Counted from the first letter of the stretch, positions 16,916-25,615 are shown. The stretch: DNA of 64,000 nucleotides from Arthrobacter sp. StoSoilB19 (GCF_019977275.1 NZ_AP024650.1:3844001-3908000); one strand, 5' to 3'. Numbers and translations are program-made. The notes: generated by a model not told the origin, from the sequence alone.

Positions 16916-18870
16916 TCCGCTTCTGGACCCGCGTGGTGGTTGTCCTGACCGTCCTGACCGGCCTGAACTACATCGCGTGGCGCTGGATGGCGTCCCTCAA
17001 CTGGGACGCCTGGTGGATCGCCCTGCCGTTGGTGGTGGCCGAAACCTACAGCCTCATCGACGTCATGCTCTTCGGCATGACCGTATGGAAACTGAGAATC
17101 CGCAAGGGCGCTCCCGCGCCGCCGCACGATGCAACCGTGGACGTCTTCATCACCACCTACAACGAAGACCTGGACATGGTCCTCACCACCGCACTGGCGG
17201 CCCAGAAGATCCGGCACCCGCACAGCACCTGGATCCTGGACGACGGCGCCCGGCCCGAGCTCAAGGCCCTGGCCGAACAGCATGGCCTGGGCTACGTCAC
17301 CCGCAGCGAGGACTGGACCAAGGACCTCCCCCGCCACGCCAAGGCCGGGAACCTGAATAACGCCCTCATGGTGACCCACGGCGAGTTCCTGCTGATCCTG
17401 GACGCGGACCAGATCCCGGAGCCGGACATCCTGGAAAAGACCCTGGGCTACTTCAACAACCGCCGGGTGGCCCTGGTCCAAACCCCCCAATACTTCAGCA
17501 ATGTGCCGGCCGATGATCCGCTAGGCAGCCAGGCGCCCCTGTTTTACGGTCCCATCCAGCAGGGCAAGGACGGCTGGAATGCCGCCTTCTTCTGCGGCTC
17601 CAACGCCATCCTTCGCCGCGAGGCCCTGATGCAGCTGGGCCTGGTGGGCTACGTCAAGGAGACCGAGAAGAGTATCCGCCGTGCCCTGGCCGCATCCCGG
17701 GCAGCCATCAAGCAGGCCCGCAAGTCGGCGGACGTGGACTCTCCCCTGGTGGCCGAGGTCCTCGACGAAGTGGAGGCAGCCACCCGCGAGGCCCAGGAGG
17801 AAGTGGACGCCGGCAGGCCACTCAGCGAGGTCACGTACCGCGTCCGCCGCCGCGTGGATGCCGCCGTCCAGACCCTGGTCCAGGCCGACGTCGCCGCCCT
17901 GCAGGCCGACCTCGAAGAGATCGCCGCCATGGAACTGGCCCACGTGGGCGAGTCCGGCGTCCCGGTGGTGGCGGACGACGCCGTCCAGCGCATGTCCGCC
18001 CGTGACTGGTCGCCGCTGGGCGCCCTGGAATCCGTCCAGGCCGTCCTGGACGCGCTGACCGTGGAGCGCAGCGACGAGGCCCAGCCGGTAATGCCGCTGG
18101 CCACCATCTCCGTCACCGAGGACATGGCCACCGCCATGCGCATGCACGCCATGGGCTGGGAGAGCGTCTACCACCACGAGATCCTGGCCTACGGCCTGGC
18201 GCCGGAGGACCTGAAGACCATGCTCACCCAGCGCCTCCGCTGGGCGCAGGGCACCATCCAGGTGCTGCTCCGCGAAAACCCGCTGGTCCAGAAGGGCCTC
18301 AAGCTCGGCCAGCGCCTGATGTACTTCGCCACCATGTGGACCTACCTCAGCGGGTTCGCCGCGGTCATCTACTTCGCGGCCCCCATCATCTACCTGCTGC
18401 TGGGCATCCTGCCGGTCAGCAGCCTGAGCTGGGACTTCTTCATCCGCTTCATCCCGTTCATGGTGGTCAACCAGCTGCTGTTCGCCGTGGCCGGCCGCGG
18501 AATCCCCACCTGGCGCGGGCAGCAGTACAGCCTGGCGCTGTTCCCCACCTGGATCAAGGCATGCACGACGGCGGCCCGTAACGTGTGGTTCGGCCGTCCC
18601 CTTGGGTTCGCGGTCACCCCCAAGGCGCGCCAAAGCGGCGGACCCAGCTGGAGCCTCATCCGGCCCCAGATCGTGGTGTCCATCCTGCTTGCCGTCGCCG
18701 CCGTCGTCGGAATCATCCGCCTTGCCGCCGGGCTGGCGGAACCGCTGGGCACCCTGGTCAATGTTGTCTGGGTGGTTTTCGACCTGGTGGTCATGAGCAT
18801 CCTGGTCCGCGCCGTGCTCTACAAGGGGTACGAACCGGCCGCAGAACCTGCAAACAGAGAGGAACCCTGA
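16912..18870 (+). CDS. Family 2 membrane glycosyltransferase, cellulose-synthase-like
   Basis: 652 aa. Two N-terminal membrane segments (about 7-55), a GT2 catalytic domain and a C-terminal membrane bundle (about 455-640). The processive GT2 residues are all present: DD110-111, DAD164-166, TED402-404 and QRLRW440-444; FFCGSNAILRREAL precedes the acceptor region. Between that and the TED motif lies an unusual insertion of roughly 150 residues (about 246-398), mostly charged helices. There is no PilZ domain. The start is TTG overlapping the upstream stop. Likely product is an exported polysaccharide; the sugar is unknown. Its place between phosphatase and STAS genes suggests control by that signalling switch. 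Confidence 0.9.
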   Translation: MIRFWTRVVVVLTVLTGLNYIAWRWMASLNWDAWWIALPLVVAETYSLIDVMLFGMTVWKLRIRKGAPAPPHDATVDVFITTYNEDLDMVLTTALAAQKIRHPHSTWILDDGARPELKALAEQHGLGYVTRSEDWTKDLPRHAKAGNLNNALMVTHGEFLLILDADQIPEPDILEKTLGYFNNRRVALVQTPQYFSNVPADDPLGSQAPLFYGPIQQGKDGWNAAFFCGSNAILRREALMQLGLVGYVKETEKSIRRALAASRAAIKQARKSADVDSPLVAEVLDEVEAATREAQEEVDAGRPLSEVTYRVRRRVDAAVQTLVQADVAALQADLEEIAAMELAHVGESGVPVVADDAVQRMSARDWSPLGALESVQAVLDALTVERSDEAQPVMPLATISVTEDMATAMRMHAMGWESVYHHEILAYGLAPEDLKTMLTQRLRWAQGTIQVLLRENPLVQKGLKLGQRLMYFATMWTYLSGFAAVIYFAAPIIYLLLGILPVSSLSWDFFIRFIPFMVVNQLLFAVAGRGIPTWRGQQYSLALFPTWIKACTTAARNVWFGRPLGFAVTPKARQSGGPSWSLIRPQIVVSILLAVAAVVGIIRLAAGLAEPLGTLVNVVWVVFDLVVMSILVRAVLYKGYEPAAEPANREEP

Positions 18871-19202
18871 TGGAGTTCAGTTACGAGGTCAAAGATTCGT
18901 ACGCGGAAGTCAAGGCGGACGGGCGGCTCAACATGGTCTCCGCGCCCAAGCTGCGCGAGTTCGTCACGGATGTCATTGCCGGCGGGTCCAACCGGATCGT
19001 GGTGAACCTGGAAAACACCGCCTTCATGGATTCCTCCGGGCTGGGCGCGCTGATCGGCTGCCTCAAGGCGGCCCGCCAGGCCGGCGGCGACCTGCGGATC
19101 GCGGCGGTGCAGCCCCAGGTGAACATGGTCCTGAAGCTCACCAGCATGGACAAGGTCCTTACGGCGTATGCCACAGCCGAAGAGGCGTTCGGCAATGACT
19201 GA
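18870..19202 (+). CDS. STAS-domain anti-anti-sigma factor
   Basis: 110 aa, a single STAS domain of the SpoIIAA/RsbV type. The phosphorylatable serine motif is FMDSSGLGALIG (residues 52-63). The start ATG overlaps the stop of the glycosyltransferase gene (TGATG) and its own end overlaps the following kinase gene. In partner switching its dephosphorylated form binds the anti-sigma kinase. The upstream phosphatase and the downstream kinase make the expected trio, but no sigma factor gene is adjacent, so the final target may be another protein. Confidence 0.92.
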   Translation: MEFSYEVKDSYAEVKADGRLNMVSAPKLREFVTDVIAGGSNRIVVNLENTAFMDSSGLGALIGCLKAARQAGGDLRIAAVQPQVNMVLKLTSMDKVLTAYATAEEAFGND

Positions 19203-19620
19203 GGTCCTGGCCTCGCGCAGCTTCCGGGGACCTGCTGCCGAGGACGCCATCGAAGCGGTCCACAACGACCTGGACAGCCTCTGGCTGGACGTTCCGTTCG
19301 TCAACGACATGGACCAGATGACGTTTACCACCGCAGTCATCGAGTCCGCCTCCAACATCGTCCAGCACGCAAGGCCGGCCGGGGACCGGGAGGTGGAACT
19401 GGGGGTGGAGACCACCGTGCAGCCCACGCTGCTGCAGGCCCGGGTGAGTGCCTACAACGCCAAGCCACCGTACGGCCCCATGGAGCCGGCCACGCCCGGC
19501 GACGACGCCGAGTCGGGCCGCGGCCTGGCGCTGATCGAGGCGCTGGTCACCACGGTGACCTTCGAGCGCCAGGGTGCCACCAACACCTGGGTCCTTTCCA
19601 GGACGTCCTCCCAGGATTAG
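19195..19620 (+). CDS. Anti-sigma-type serine kinase (RsbW/HATPase)
   Basis: 141 aa GHKL ATPase domain. The N-box is ESASNIVQHA and the G1/G2 region is DAESGRGLALIEALV. The ATG at 19195 overlaps the end of the STAS gene, a signature of RsbV-RsbW pairs. It should phosphorylate the STAS protein and sequester a partner. With no sigma factor gene next door, the partner could be encoded elsewhere or the module might regulate the glycosyltransferase directly. It ends 31 bp before the promoter region of uraD. Confidence 0.88.
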   Translation: MTEVLASRSFRGPAAEDAIEAVHNDLDSLWLDVPFVNDMDQMTFTTAVIESASNIVQHARPAGDREVELGVETTVQPTLLQARVSAYNAKPPYGPMEPATPGDDAESGRGLALIEALVTTVTFERQGATNTWVLSRTSSQD

Positions 19621-19651
19621 GACTGCCCCTGCTGGAGCTGCGCGCCGCCGC

Positions 19652-19680
19652 TTGACACGGCCACGCGGCTGTTCTTGAAT
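19652..19680 (+). promoter_or_regulatory. Promoter of uraD-uraH
   Basis: TTGACA (19652-19657), 17-bp spacer, TTGAAT (19675-19680). The expected start point falls within the operator region that follows, the same arrangement as before hyi. Confidence 0.5.
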
Positions 19681-19717
19681 ATTACGTATGCTGAAATAAC
19701 AGTTCCATGATGCGGAA
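19681..19717. promoter_or_regulatory. IclR-type operator boxes before uraD
   Basis: TTCCATGATGCGGAA (19703-19717) matches the hyi box TTCCACAAAGCGGAA at both ends. About 22 bp upstream a half-conserved copy ends in ATGCTGAA (19688-19695). An IclR regulator gene lies 1 kb downstream. Confidence 0.55.
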
Positions 19718-19779
19718 GCCTTGTTTGGGGAAATCCCCGAACAGGCGCCGGGTTCTCCGGCATCCGCATAGCCGTCACC

Positions 19780-20313
19780 ATGGATGCCAGCATGACCATC
19801 GAGGAATACGCCAGCATGAAGCTTGCCGAATTCAACGCCGCCAGCTCCGCCGCGGCCCAGGCCACCCTCCGGCCCTGCATCGACGTCAGCCGCTGGGTGG
19901 AGGCGGTGGCAGCAGCCCGGCCGTTCGCCAGCCGGGAACAGCTGCTGGAGTTCGCCGCCCAGGCAGCCAACCCCTTCACTCCTGCGGAGGTTGACGCCGC
20001 CATGGCCCACCACCCCAGGATCGGGGAACGTCCGACGGCGGCCAGCACCGAGGCGTCCATGTCCCGTTCCGAGCAGGCCGGGGTGGATCCGGCCGATGCT
20101 GCGGCAGCAGAAGCCCTGGCCCGGGGGAACCGCGAGTACGAGGAGAAGTTCGGCCGCGTCTTCCTGATCCGGGCCGCCGGACGCACCGCTCCGGAAATCC
20201 TGCAGGCCCTGAACCAGCGGCTCGGCAATTCCCCGCAGGAGGAAGACACCATCGTGGCCCAGCAGCTGCGCGAAATCGCCGTACTGCGGCTTGAAGGACT
20301 GATCAGCGAATGA
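19780..20313 (+). CDS. uraD: OHCU decarboxylase (2-oxo-4-hydroxy-4-carboxy-5-ureidoimidazoline decarboxylase)
   Basis: Last step from urate to S-allantoin. 177 aa, all-helical family; the catalytic His is in MAHHPRIGER, followed by the EQAGVD motif and REYEEKFGRVF, both typical. Two in-frame ATGs (19780, 19792) are possible and neither has a strong ribosome site; I keep the first. The stop overlaps the start of uraH (ATGA). With uraH here and allantoinase at 10.4 kb, the genome can take 5-hydroxyisourate to allantoate; uricase must be elsewhere. Confidence 0.92.
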   Translation: MDASMTIEEYASMKLAEFNAASSAAAQATLRPCIDVSRWVEAVAAARPFASREQLLEFAAQAANPFTPAEVDAAMAHHPRIGERPTAASTEASMSRSEQAGVDPADAAAAEALARGNREYEEKFGRVFLIRAAGRTAPEILQALNQRLGNSPQEEDTIVAQQLREIAVLRLEGLISE

Positions 20314-20648
20314 GCGTTTCCCACGTGACCACCCACATCCTCGACACCGGCGCCGGGCGCCCGGCGGCGGGGGTCGCCGTCGTCCTTTTGAAGAACGACG
20401 GCGGTACCTGGCGCGAGCTGGCCACCTCCAGCACGGACGCCGACGGCCGGGCGAAGGACCTGGGGCCTGAACAGCTGGAGCCCGGGCACTACAAGTTGAA
20501 CTTCGCCACGGGCACGTACTACGCCGGCCTGCAGACCGCGACGTTCTTCCCTGAAGTGGACCTGGTCTTCGAAGTCACCGGCCCGGAGCATTACCACGTT
20601 CCTTTGCTCCTGAGCCCGTTCGCGTACTCCACCTACCGCGGCAGCTAG
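20310..20648 (+). CDS. uraH: 5-hydroxyisourate hydrolase
   Basis: Transthyretin-related hydrolase, 112 aa, converting 5-hydroxyisourate to OHCU for the UraD enzyme encoded just upstream. The N-terminal THILDTGAGRPAAGV and the C-terminal YRGS tetrapeptide are the family signatures. The start overlaps the uraD stop by four bases, so the two are translated together. Confidence 0.95.
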   Translation: MSVSHVTTHILDTGAGRPAAGVAVVLLKNDGGTWRELATSSTDADGRAKDLGPEQLEPGHYKLNFATGTYYAGLQTATFFPEVDLVFEVTGPEHYHVPLLLSPFAYSTYRGS

Positions 20649-20729
20649 GCCGGCCTGGGGGCGCCCGGGTGTCAAGCGCGTTAACCCAATGTCACCGCCG
20701 TCACAGTTTCCGGCATAGGATCAGGAAGT

Positions 20730-21539
20730 ATGGCTTCGAATAGAGACCCTGAATCCGATACCGATGCCGAAGGCGGCCAGTCCGGCGGCGTGCAGTCCGT
20801 GGAGCGCGCCCTGACCGTCCTGGAGATCCTCGCCCGGGAAGGGCACGCGGGCGTGAGCGAAATAGCCGAGGAGATGGGGATCCACAAGTCCACCGTCTCC
20901 CGGCTGATGGGATCGCTGGTGACCCGCGAGATGGTGCACCAGAACAGCGAGCGGGGCAAGTACCAGCTCGGTTTTGGAATCCTGCGCCTGGCCAGTTCCA
21001 TCCCCGGGCGGCTCAGCCTGGTCCGCGAGGCACGGCCCGTCCTGGAAAGCCTGGCCGACGAATTCAAGGAAACCGTCAACCTCGCGGTCCTGCGCTCGAA
21101 CTACGCGGTGAATGTGGACCAGGCCATGGGCCCGTCCACCCTGGCCACCTACGACTGGGTGGGGAGCCTCACCCCGCTGCACGCCACGTCCAGCGGCAAA
21201 GTCCTCCTGGCTGCCCTGGAGGCGGACGACCGGGACCGTATCCTCAAGGAGACGGGCCTTGCTGCCCGGACTGCCCGGACCATCACCAGCCGCAAGGAAC
21301 TGGACGCACAGCTGCTCGAGGTAGCCGCCAAGGGGTACGCCGTGGTACGCGAGGAGTTCGAGATCGGCCTGAATGCCGTGGCGGTGCCGGTCTACAACCA
21401 CCAGGGCACCGTGATTGGCGCCCTCAGCATCTCCGGCCCGGCCTTCCGGTTCGACCCCGAGAAGATTCCCGGCCTGCTCGAATCGCTCAAGGAAGCCGGG
21501 CTCCAGGTCAGCGCCAATATGGGGTACACGCGGAAATGA
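20730..21539 (+). CDS. IclR-family transcriptional regulator
   Basis: 269 aa. An N-terminal winged helix (VERALTVLEILAREGHAGVS, IHKSTVSRLMGSLV) is followed by the IclR effector domain (GSLTPLHATSSGKVLLAAL and AVPVYNHQGTVIGALSISGP). It lies 82 bp after uraH. IclR members such as AllR commonly control glyoxylate and allantoin genes; the tandem TTCC-N7-GGAA boxes before hyi and uraD are the best candidate sites. The effector may be glyoxylate or allantoin-related, which is inference from the family. Confidence 0.9.
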   Translation: MASNRDPESDTDAEGGQSGGVQSVERALTVLEILAREGHAGVSEIAEEMGIHKSTVSRLMGSLVTREMVHQNSERGKYQLGFGILRLASSIPGRLSLVREARPVLESLADEFKETVNLAVLRSNYAVNVDQAMGPSTLATYDWVGSLTPLHATSSGKVLLAALEADDRDRILKETGLAARTARTITSRKELDAQLLEVAAKGYAVVREEFEIGLNAVAVPVYNHQGTVIGALSISGPAFRFDPEKIPGLLESLKEAGLQVSANMGYTRK

Positions 21540-21581
21540 CACAACAATGGCCCCGGGCAGTGCCCGGGGCCATTGTTGTGT
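21539..21581 (+). terminator. Long perfect hairpin after the IclR gene
   Basis: Two 21-nt arms, starting with the last base of the stop codon, pair perfectly around one central base (core GGCCCCGGGCA/TGCCCGGGGCC). No T-tract follows, so termination is inferred from stem strength alone. Confidence 0.65.
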
Positions 21582-21731
21582 CCCCAAACAGTTGGCCTGC
21601 CCTTTCGCTTATGCGGGAGCCACTGCCGGTGCACTAACCCCCGGGCGCTAGAGCGCAACAGCAAGCGCACTATGCAACAGCTCGGTCCGGCGACACAATG
21701 CGCCCCAAGAGGTTCACGCTGCCTGGCATCC

Positions 21732-21796
21732 TTGACTTTCAAAGTGACGTACAGCACTCTTGTTGCTTAGCGCGAACTCTGTTGATCTTTGCGGAA
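21732..21796 (+). promoter_or_regulatory. Conserved regulatory module, copy 1 (before BCCT transporter)
   Basis: TTGACT, then at offset 11 the CRP/GlxR-like dyad AGTGACGTACAGCACT (21743-21758), then two direct boxes TGTTGCTTAGCGCGAAC and TGTTGATCTTTGCGGAAC about 20 bp apart. The same order and spacing recur before the MFS gene (35573) and the second dimethylglycine oxidase-like gene (37506). In the rest of the gap (21582-21926) I see nothing else with a clear signal. Confidence 0.6.
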
Positions 21797-21926
21797 CACC
21801 TCCCCCATGGGGCTCAAGGCCCTGCCACCGCTGGCGAACGGCCACGCGGCAATTCACCCCCGGATTGCTCTGCCCGATTCCCAGCACTAAACGCAAGCCC
21901 ATGGACTAGCCAAAGGACCCGCTTTC

Positions 21927-23846
21927 ATGGCCATTAATAGTGATCTAACCTCCGCCAAGCCAAAAGTGCCGCCTTCAGATGGCGCTCCCCCCGAGCCTCT
22001 GGACACCGACCAAGAGGAATCGACAGCCGCCCTTCCCGCCGTCAACGAACACAAGCAGATTCTGGCCGAACTGCGGCTGAGTAACAGGGAGCAGGCCGTC
22101 TCCCAGCGCCGCGACCGGAAGCTGACGCTGGACAAGGCCACGTTCGGCATCACCGGCGCCATTGCCCTTGCCTTCGTGGTGTGGGGATTTGCCGACAAGG
22201 ACAGCCTGGCCACCACTTCCAAGGACGCCCTGGACTGGGTCATGGAATACACCGGCTGGCTCTTCATGGTCCTGGCGTCCCTGTTCGTCGTGTTTGTCCT
22301 GTGGCTGGCCATGGGCAAGTTCGGCAACATTCCGCTGGGCAAGGACGGTGAAAAACCCGAATTCCGCACGGTGTCATGGATCGCCATGATGTTCGCCGCC
22401 GGAATGGGCATCGGCCTGATGTTCTATGGGGTGGCCGAGCCGCTGTACCACTTCGTTTCTCCCCCGCCCGGAACGGTTGACGGGCGCACCCCGGCAGCCA
22501 TCCAGACTGCCATGGCCACCTCGATTTTCCACTGGACCCTGCACCCCTGGGCCATGTATGCGGTGGTGGGCATTGCCATGGCCTATGGCACCTACCGGCT
22601 GGGACGCAGGCAACTGATCTCCGCCGCCTTCACCTCGTTGTTCGGCATCAGGACCGTTGAGGGGCCGGTGGGCAAGGTCATCAACATCCTGGCCATCTTC
22701 GCCACCCTCTTCGGTACCGCCGCGTCACTGGGTCTTGGCGCCCTGCAGATCGGCAGCGGCTTCACCTCGAACGGCTGGACAGGCGAGATCGGAACACCCG
22801 TGCTCGTGGCCATCGTGGCCATCCTGACAGCGTGCTTCATCGCCTCCGCCGTGTCCGGCATCAGCCGTGGAATCCAGTGGCTGTCCAACGTCAACATGGT
22901 CCTTGCAGTGGTCCTCGCCGCCATCGTCTTCGTGGCGGGCCCCACTCTTTTCATCCTCAACCTCATCCCCTCGGCGGTGGGCGACTATCTGCGCGACCTG
23001 GCCGAAATGTCCTCCCGCACCGAGGCCGTTGGCGACGAGGCGCTGCGGACCTGGATGTCCGGCTGGACCATCTTCTATTGGGCCTGGTGGATTTCCTGGA
23101 CGCCCTTCGTGGGCATGTTCATCGCCAGGATCAGCCGCGGCCGGACCATCCGGCAGTTCGTCACCGGCGTACTGCTGGTCCCCAGCATTGTCAGCGTCAT
23201 CTGGTTTGGCATCTTCGGCGGTACGGCCTTCCACATCCAGCAGGAAGCTGACAAAGCCGGCACGCCGGGCCTGATGACCGTCACCGACGGCAAGGCAACC
23301 ATCGATTTTGACGGCGCCCTGTTCAACCTGGTGAAGAACCTCCCCCTGCCGGAGTGGATGATTGCGGCCGTAATTGTCCTGGCCATGGTCCTGGTGGCAA
23401 TCTTCTTCATTACCGGTGCTGATTCCGCCTCCCTGATCATGGCGTCGCTGAGCTCCAACGGCAGCTCCGACCCCAAGCGTGCCCTGGTCATCTTCTGGGG
23501 CGCCCTCACCGGCGCCGTGGCCGCCGTCATGCTTTTGGCCGGCGGTGACCAGCCCTCCGAAGCGTTGTCGGGCCTGCAGCGGATCACCATCGTCGCTGCC
23601 CTGCCCTTCGTGATCGTCATGCTGTTGCTTTGTTTCGCCATCACCAAGGACCTGCGCAGGGACCCCCTTTCCCTGCGCCGCCGGCTGGCGGACTCTGTGG
23701 TGGAACGGGCTATCCGGGCGGGCGTGGAGCAACACCGGGGCGCGCAGTTCGACCTTGTGACAAAGCACGAGTGCGCAGAAGAGTGCGCCGATGGCCAGAG
23801 GTGCCCGGGCAACGGGCAGGATCTGGAGAAGGCAGCCACACGTTAG
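21927..23846 (+). CDS. BCCT-family betaine/choline/carnitine transporter
   Basis: Sodium-coupled osmolyte or quaternary-amine importer, 639 aa, twelve membrane segments between hydrophilic tails. Family hallmarks: GMGIGLMFYGVAEPLYHF and the substrate-site helix WWISWTPFVGMFIARISRG with its tryptophan cluster. The C-terminal tail is short and carries three cysteines (KHECAEECADGQRC), which is unusual and could be a metal or redox site. RBS AAAGGA precedes the ATG. The context of betaine-catabolic genes suggests uptake of glycine betaine, choline or dimethylglycine for use as carbon and nitrogen rather than only for osmoprotection. Confidence 0.92.
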   Translation: MAINSDLTSAKPKVPPSDGAPPEPLDTDQEESTAALPAVNEHKQILAELRLSNREQAVSQRRDRKLTLDKATFGITGAIALAFVVWGFADKDSLATTSKDALDWVMEYTGWLFMVLASLFVVFVLWLAMGKFGNIPLGKDGEKPEFRTVSWIAMMFAAGMGIGLMFYGVAEPLYHFVSPPPGTVDGRTPAAIQTAMATSIFHWTLHPWAMYAVVGIAMAYGTYRLGRRQLISAAFTSLFGIRTVEGPVGKVINILAIFATLFGTAASLGLGALQIGSGFTSNGWTGEIGTPVLVAIVAILTACFIASAVSGISRGIQWLSNVNMVLAVVLAAIVFVAGPTLFILNLIPSAVGDYLRDLAEMSSRTEAVGDEALRTWMSGWTIFYWAWWISWTPFVGMFIARISRGRTIRQFVTGVLLVPSIVSVIWFGIFGGTAFHIQQEADKAGTPGLMTVTDGKATIDFDGALFNLVKNLPLPEWMIAAVIVLAMVLVAIFFITGADSASLIMASLSSNGSSDPKRALVIFWGALTGAVAAVMLLAGGDQPSEALSGLQRITIVAALPFVIVMLLLCFAITKDLRRDPLSLRRRLADSVVERAIRAGVEQHRGAQFDLVTKHECAEECADGQRCPGNGQDLEKAATR

Positions 23847-23858
23847 GTAAACACCCGA

Positions 23859-23893
23859 ATTTGGCCCCGGCGCATCATGCGCCGGGGCCAAAT
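23859..23893. terminator. Bidirectional terminator between BCCT gene and opcA
   Basis: ATTTGGCCCCGGCGCA and TGCGCCGGGGCCAAAT are perfect 16-bp arms around TCA, with A/T-rich flanks on both sides, between convergent genes. Confidence 0.75.
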
Positions 23894-23911
23894 CCTTTAA
23901 CGGCCCTGCGG

Positions 23912-24889
23912 CTAGGCCACCACCATGCAACCCTGCAGCTGGTAACCGGCCTCAGGCACCGGCTGCACTTGCCTGTCCGCGCACAAACGCCCCACGGTGG
24001 CCAGCACCTCACCGAAAACAGGGTCCGGCTGGAGGCGGCGGAGTTCTTCGGCGAGGCATTCGCTGAGGCTGCGGCGTGGGAGCGGGATCCGCTGGACGGG
24101 TTGGCCGGGTTGGGTGAGTTCGGCGACGAAGCCTCCGGGGCGGAGAAGCTGAATCCGACCGTCGGCCAGCGTGAGGCTCACTCGGCCAAGGCCTGATCCT
24201 GCCGGTCCTGCAACCTTGTTCACAGGTACGTCCAGCGCGTCGTTGAGCCAGGCAGCCATCAGCAGCGGGCTGGGGGAATCCGGGGCGCCCTCCACCTCGG
24301 CGGCAAGCACCAAGGATGGGTCGACCTGGTCCAGGGCTGCTGCGAGCTGGATCCGCCAGTTGGTCAGTCGGGTCCAGGCGAGGTCGGTGTCGCCGGCCTT
24401 GTAGGTGCGGTGGATCCGTTCCAGTGCGGCCTGGGGGTCGGGTTCGTTCGCGGAGTCGGTGATCCGGCGGTGCGCGATCGCGCCGATGGAGGTCTCGCAC
24501 GCGTTCGCGGGGGCGCCGTGCGGCCACCAGGCCACGATCGGGGCGTCCGGAAGCAGCAGCGCGGCCATCAGGGACCCGGACTCGTGGGCCAGTTGGCCAT
24601 AGCCGCGCAGCACGATCACTTCCGAGGCGCCGGCGTCCCCGCCCACCCGGATCTGCGCGTCGAGCCGGTCCCCGGCGTCCTTCCCGGCGTCGGCGAGGAC
24701 GATGATCCGGCAGGGGTGTTCCCGGCTGGCGTCGTTCGCGGCCTCGATCGCTTCTTCCTCGATCCCGGACTTGGTCACGACCACCAGGGTCAGGACCCGG
24801 CCCAGCGCGATCACGCCGCCCTGCTCGCGCAGGGCCATGAGTTTCTTGGACACCTTCGAGGTGGTGGTGTCGGGCAGGTTAACGATCAT
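23912..24889 (-). CDS. opcA: OpcA, glucose-6-phosphate dehydrogenase assembly/activator protein
   Basis: 325 aa from ATG 24889, preceded by GGAGAAGG. The N-terminal MIVNLPDTTTSKVSKKL, GVIALGRVLTLVVV and EAIEAANDASREHPCRIIVL are typical of actinobacterial OpcA, which activates glucose-6-phosphate dehydrogenase (Zwf). Usually it sits directly after zwf; here it follows hxlA in an apparent hxlB-hxlA-opcA operon and no zwf is present. The 100 bp between hxlA and this ATG stay open in the same frame, so a longer start at GTG 24955 cannot be excluded. A role in boosting the oxidative pentose steps of a dissimilatory formaldehyde cycle is plausible. Confidence 0.88.
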   Translation of the reverse strand: MIVNLPDTTTSKVSKKLMALREQGGVIALGRVLTLVVVTKSGIEEEAIEAANDASREHPCRIIVLADAGKDAGDRLDAQIRVGGDAGASEVIVLRGYGQLAHESGSLMAALLLPDAPIVAWWPHGAPANACETSIGAIAHRRITDSANEPDPQAALERIHRTYKAGDTDLAWTRLTNWRIQLAAALDQVDPSLVLAAEVEGAPDSPSPLLMAAWLNDALDVPVNKVAGPAGSGLGRVSLTLADGRIQLLRPGGFVAELTQPGQPVQRIPLPRRSLSECLAEELRRLQPDPVFGEVLATVGRLCADRQVQPVPEAGYQLQGCMVVA

Positions 24890-24991
24890 GGCCTTCTCCA
24901 GGTTCGTCCGCCACGGAATGGGCTCGATGAGGGCATGGCACAGCGGCGGCCCCACCCCGGTCCAGGTGGAGCCGCCGCCGTATGCCAGGGC

Positions 24992-25615
24992 CTAGTTGAT
25001 GGCAGCCTGGAGTTCCTTGGCGGCCAGAGCCGGATCTGCGGCGCCGTAGATGGCGCCGCCGGCCACCGCCACGTCGGCTCCTGCGGCCTGGACGGCTGCG
25101 ATGGTGCTGACGTTCACGCCGCCTGCCACGGAGAAGGGCACCTGCGATTCTTCGCCCGCGCGGAGCAGTCCAGTCAGGTCGAAGCCGGGCTTTGCCTGCT
25201 CGTCCAGGCCCGCGTGCATCTCGACGAACTTCGCACCCAGGGCGCGCACTTCCCTGGCCCGGGTGGCCTTGTCCGCGATGCCGATCAGGTCAACGACGAC
25301 GCCCTTGCTGTGTGCCTTTGCGGCCTTGACGGCGCCCGCGATCGTGGAGTCATCGGCGGAGCCGAGCACGGTGACCAGGTCGGCGCCCGCCTTGAAGGCG
25401 ATGTCGGCTTCGAGTTCGCCGGCGTCCATGGTCTTCATGTCGGCGAAAACCAGCTTGTCCGGGTGGGCTTCCTTGATGGCCGTAACGGCGGAGAGGCCCG
25501 CAGCCTTGATGAGGGGCGTGCCCAGTTCGATGATGTCCACGTATTCAGCGACCTTGCCGGCCAGCTCGAGGGCGTCCTCGACGGTGAGGAGGTCAATGGC
25601 TACCTGAAGTTTCAT
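24992..25615 (-). CDS. hxlA: 3-hexulose-6-phosphate synthase
   Basis: Formaldehyde-fixing enzyme of the ribulose monophosphate pathway, joining formaldehyde to ribulose 5-phosphate. 207 aa, the usual length. The orotidine-decarboxylase-like barrel carries KLQVAIDLLTVEDALELAGK at the start, VFADMKTMDAGELEA with the DxK metal and substrate residues, and VAGGVNVSTI. It follows the isomerase gene hxlB by 54 bp. In a heterotroph with methyl-group catabolism it mainly detoxifies formaldehyde. Confidence 0.95.
   Translation of the reverse strand: MKLQVAIDLLTVEDALELAGKVAEYVDIIELGTPLIKAAGLSAVTAIKEAHPDKLVFADMKTMDAGELEADIAFKAGADLVTVLGSADDSTIAGAVKAAKAHSKGVVVDLIGIADKATRAREVRALGAKFVEMHAGLDEQAKPGFDLTGLLRAGEESQVPFSVAGGVNVSTIAAVQAAGADVAVAGGAIYGAADPALAAKELQAAIN

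Noticed and set aside
21807..21890. A 27-codon leader ORF before the BCCT gene
   Set aside because: No ribosome site and no protein-like features; I could not support it, unlike the leader ORF at 35810.
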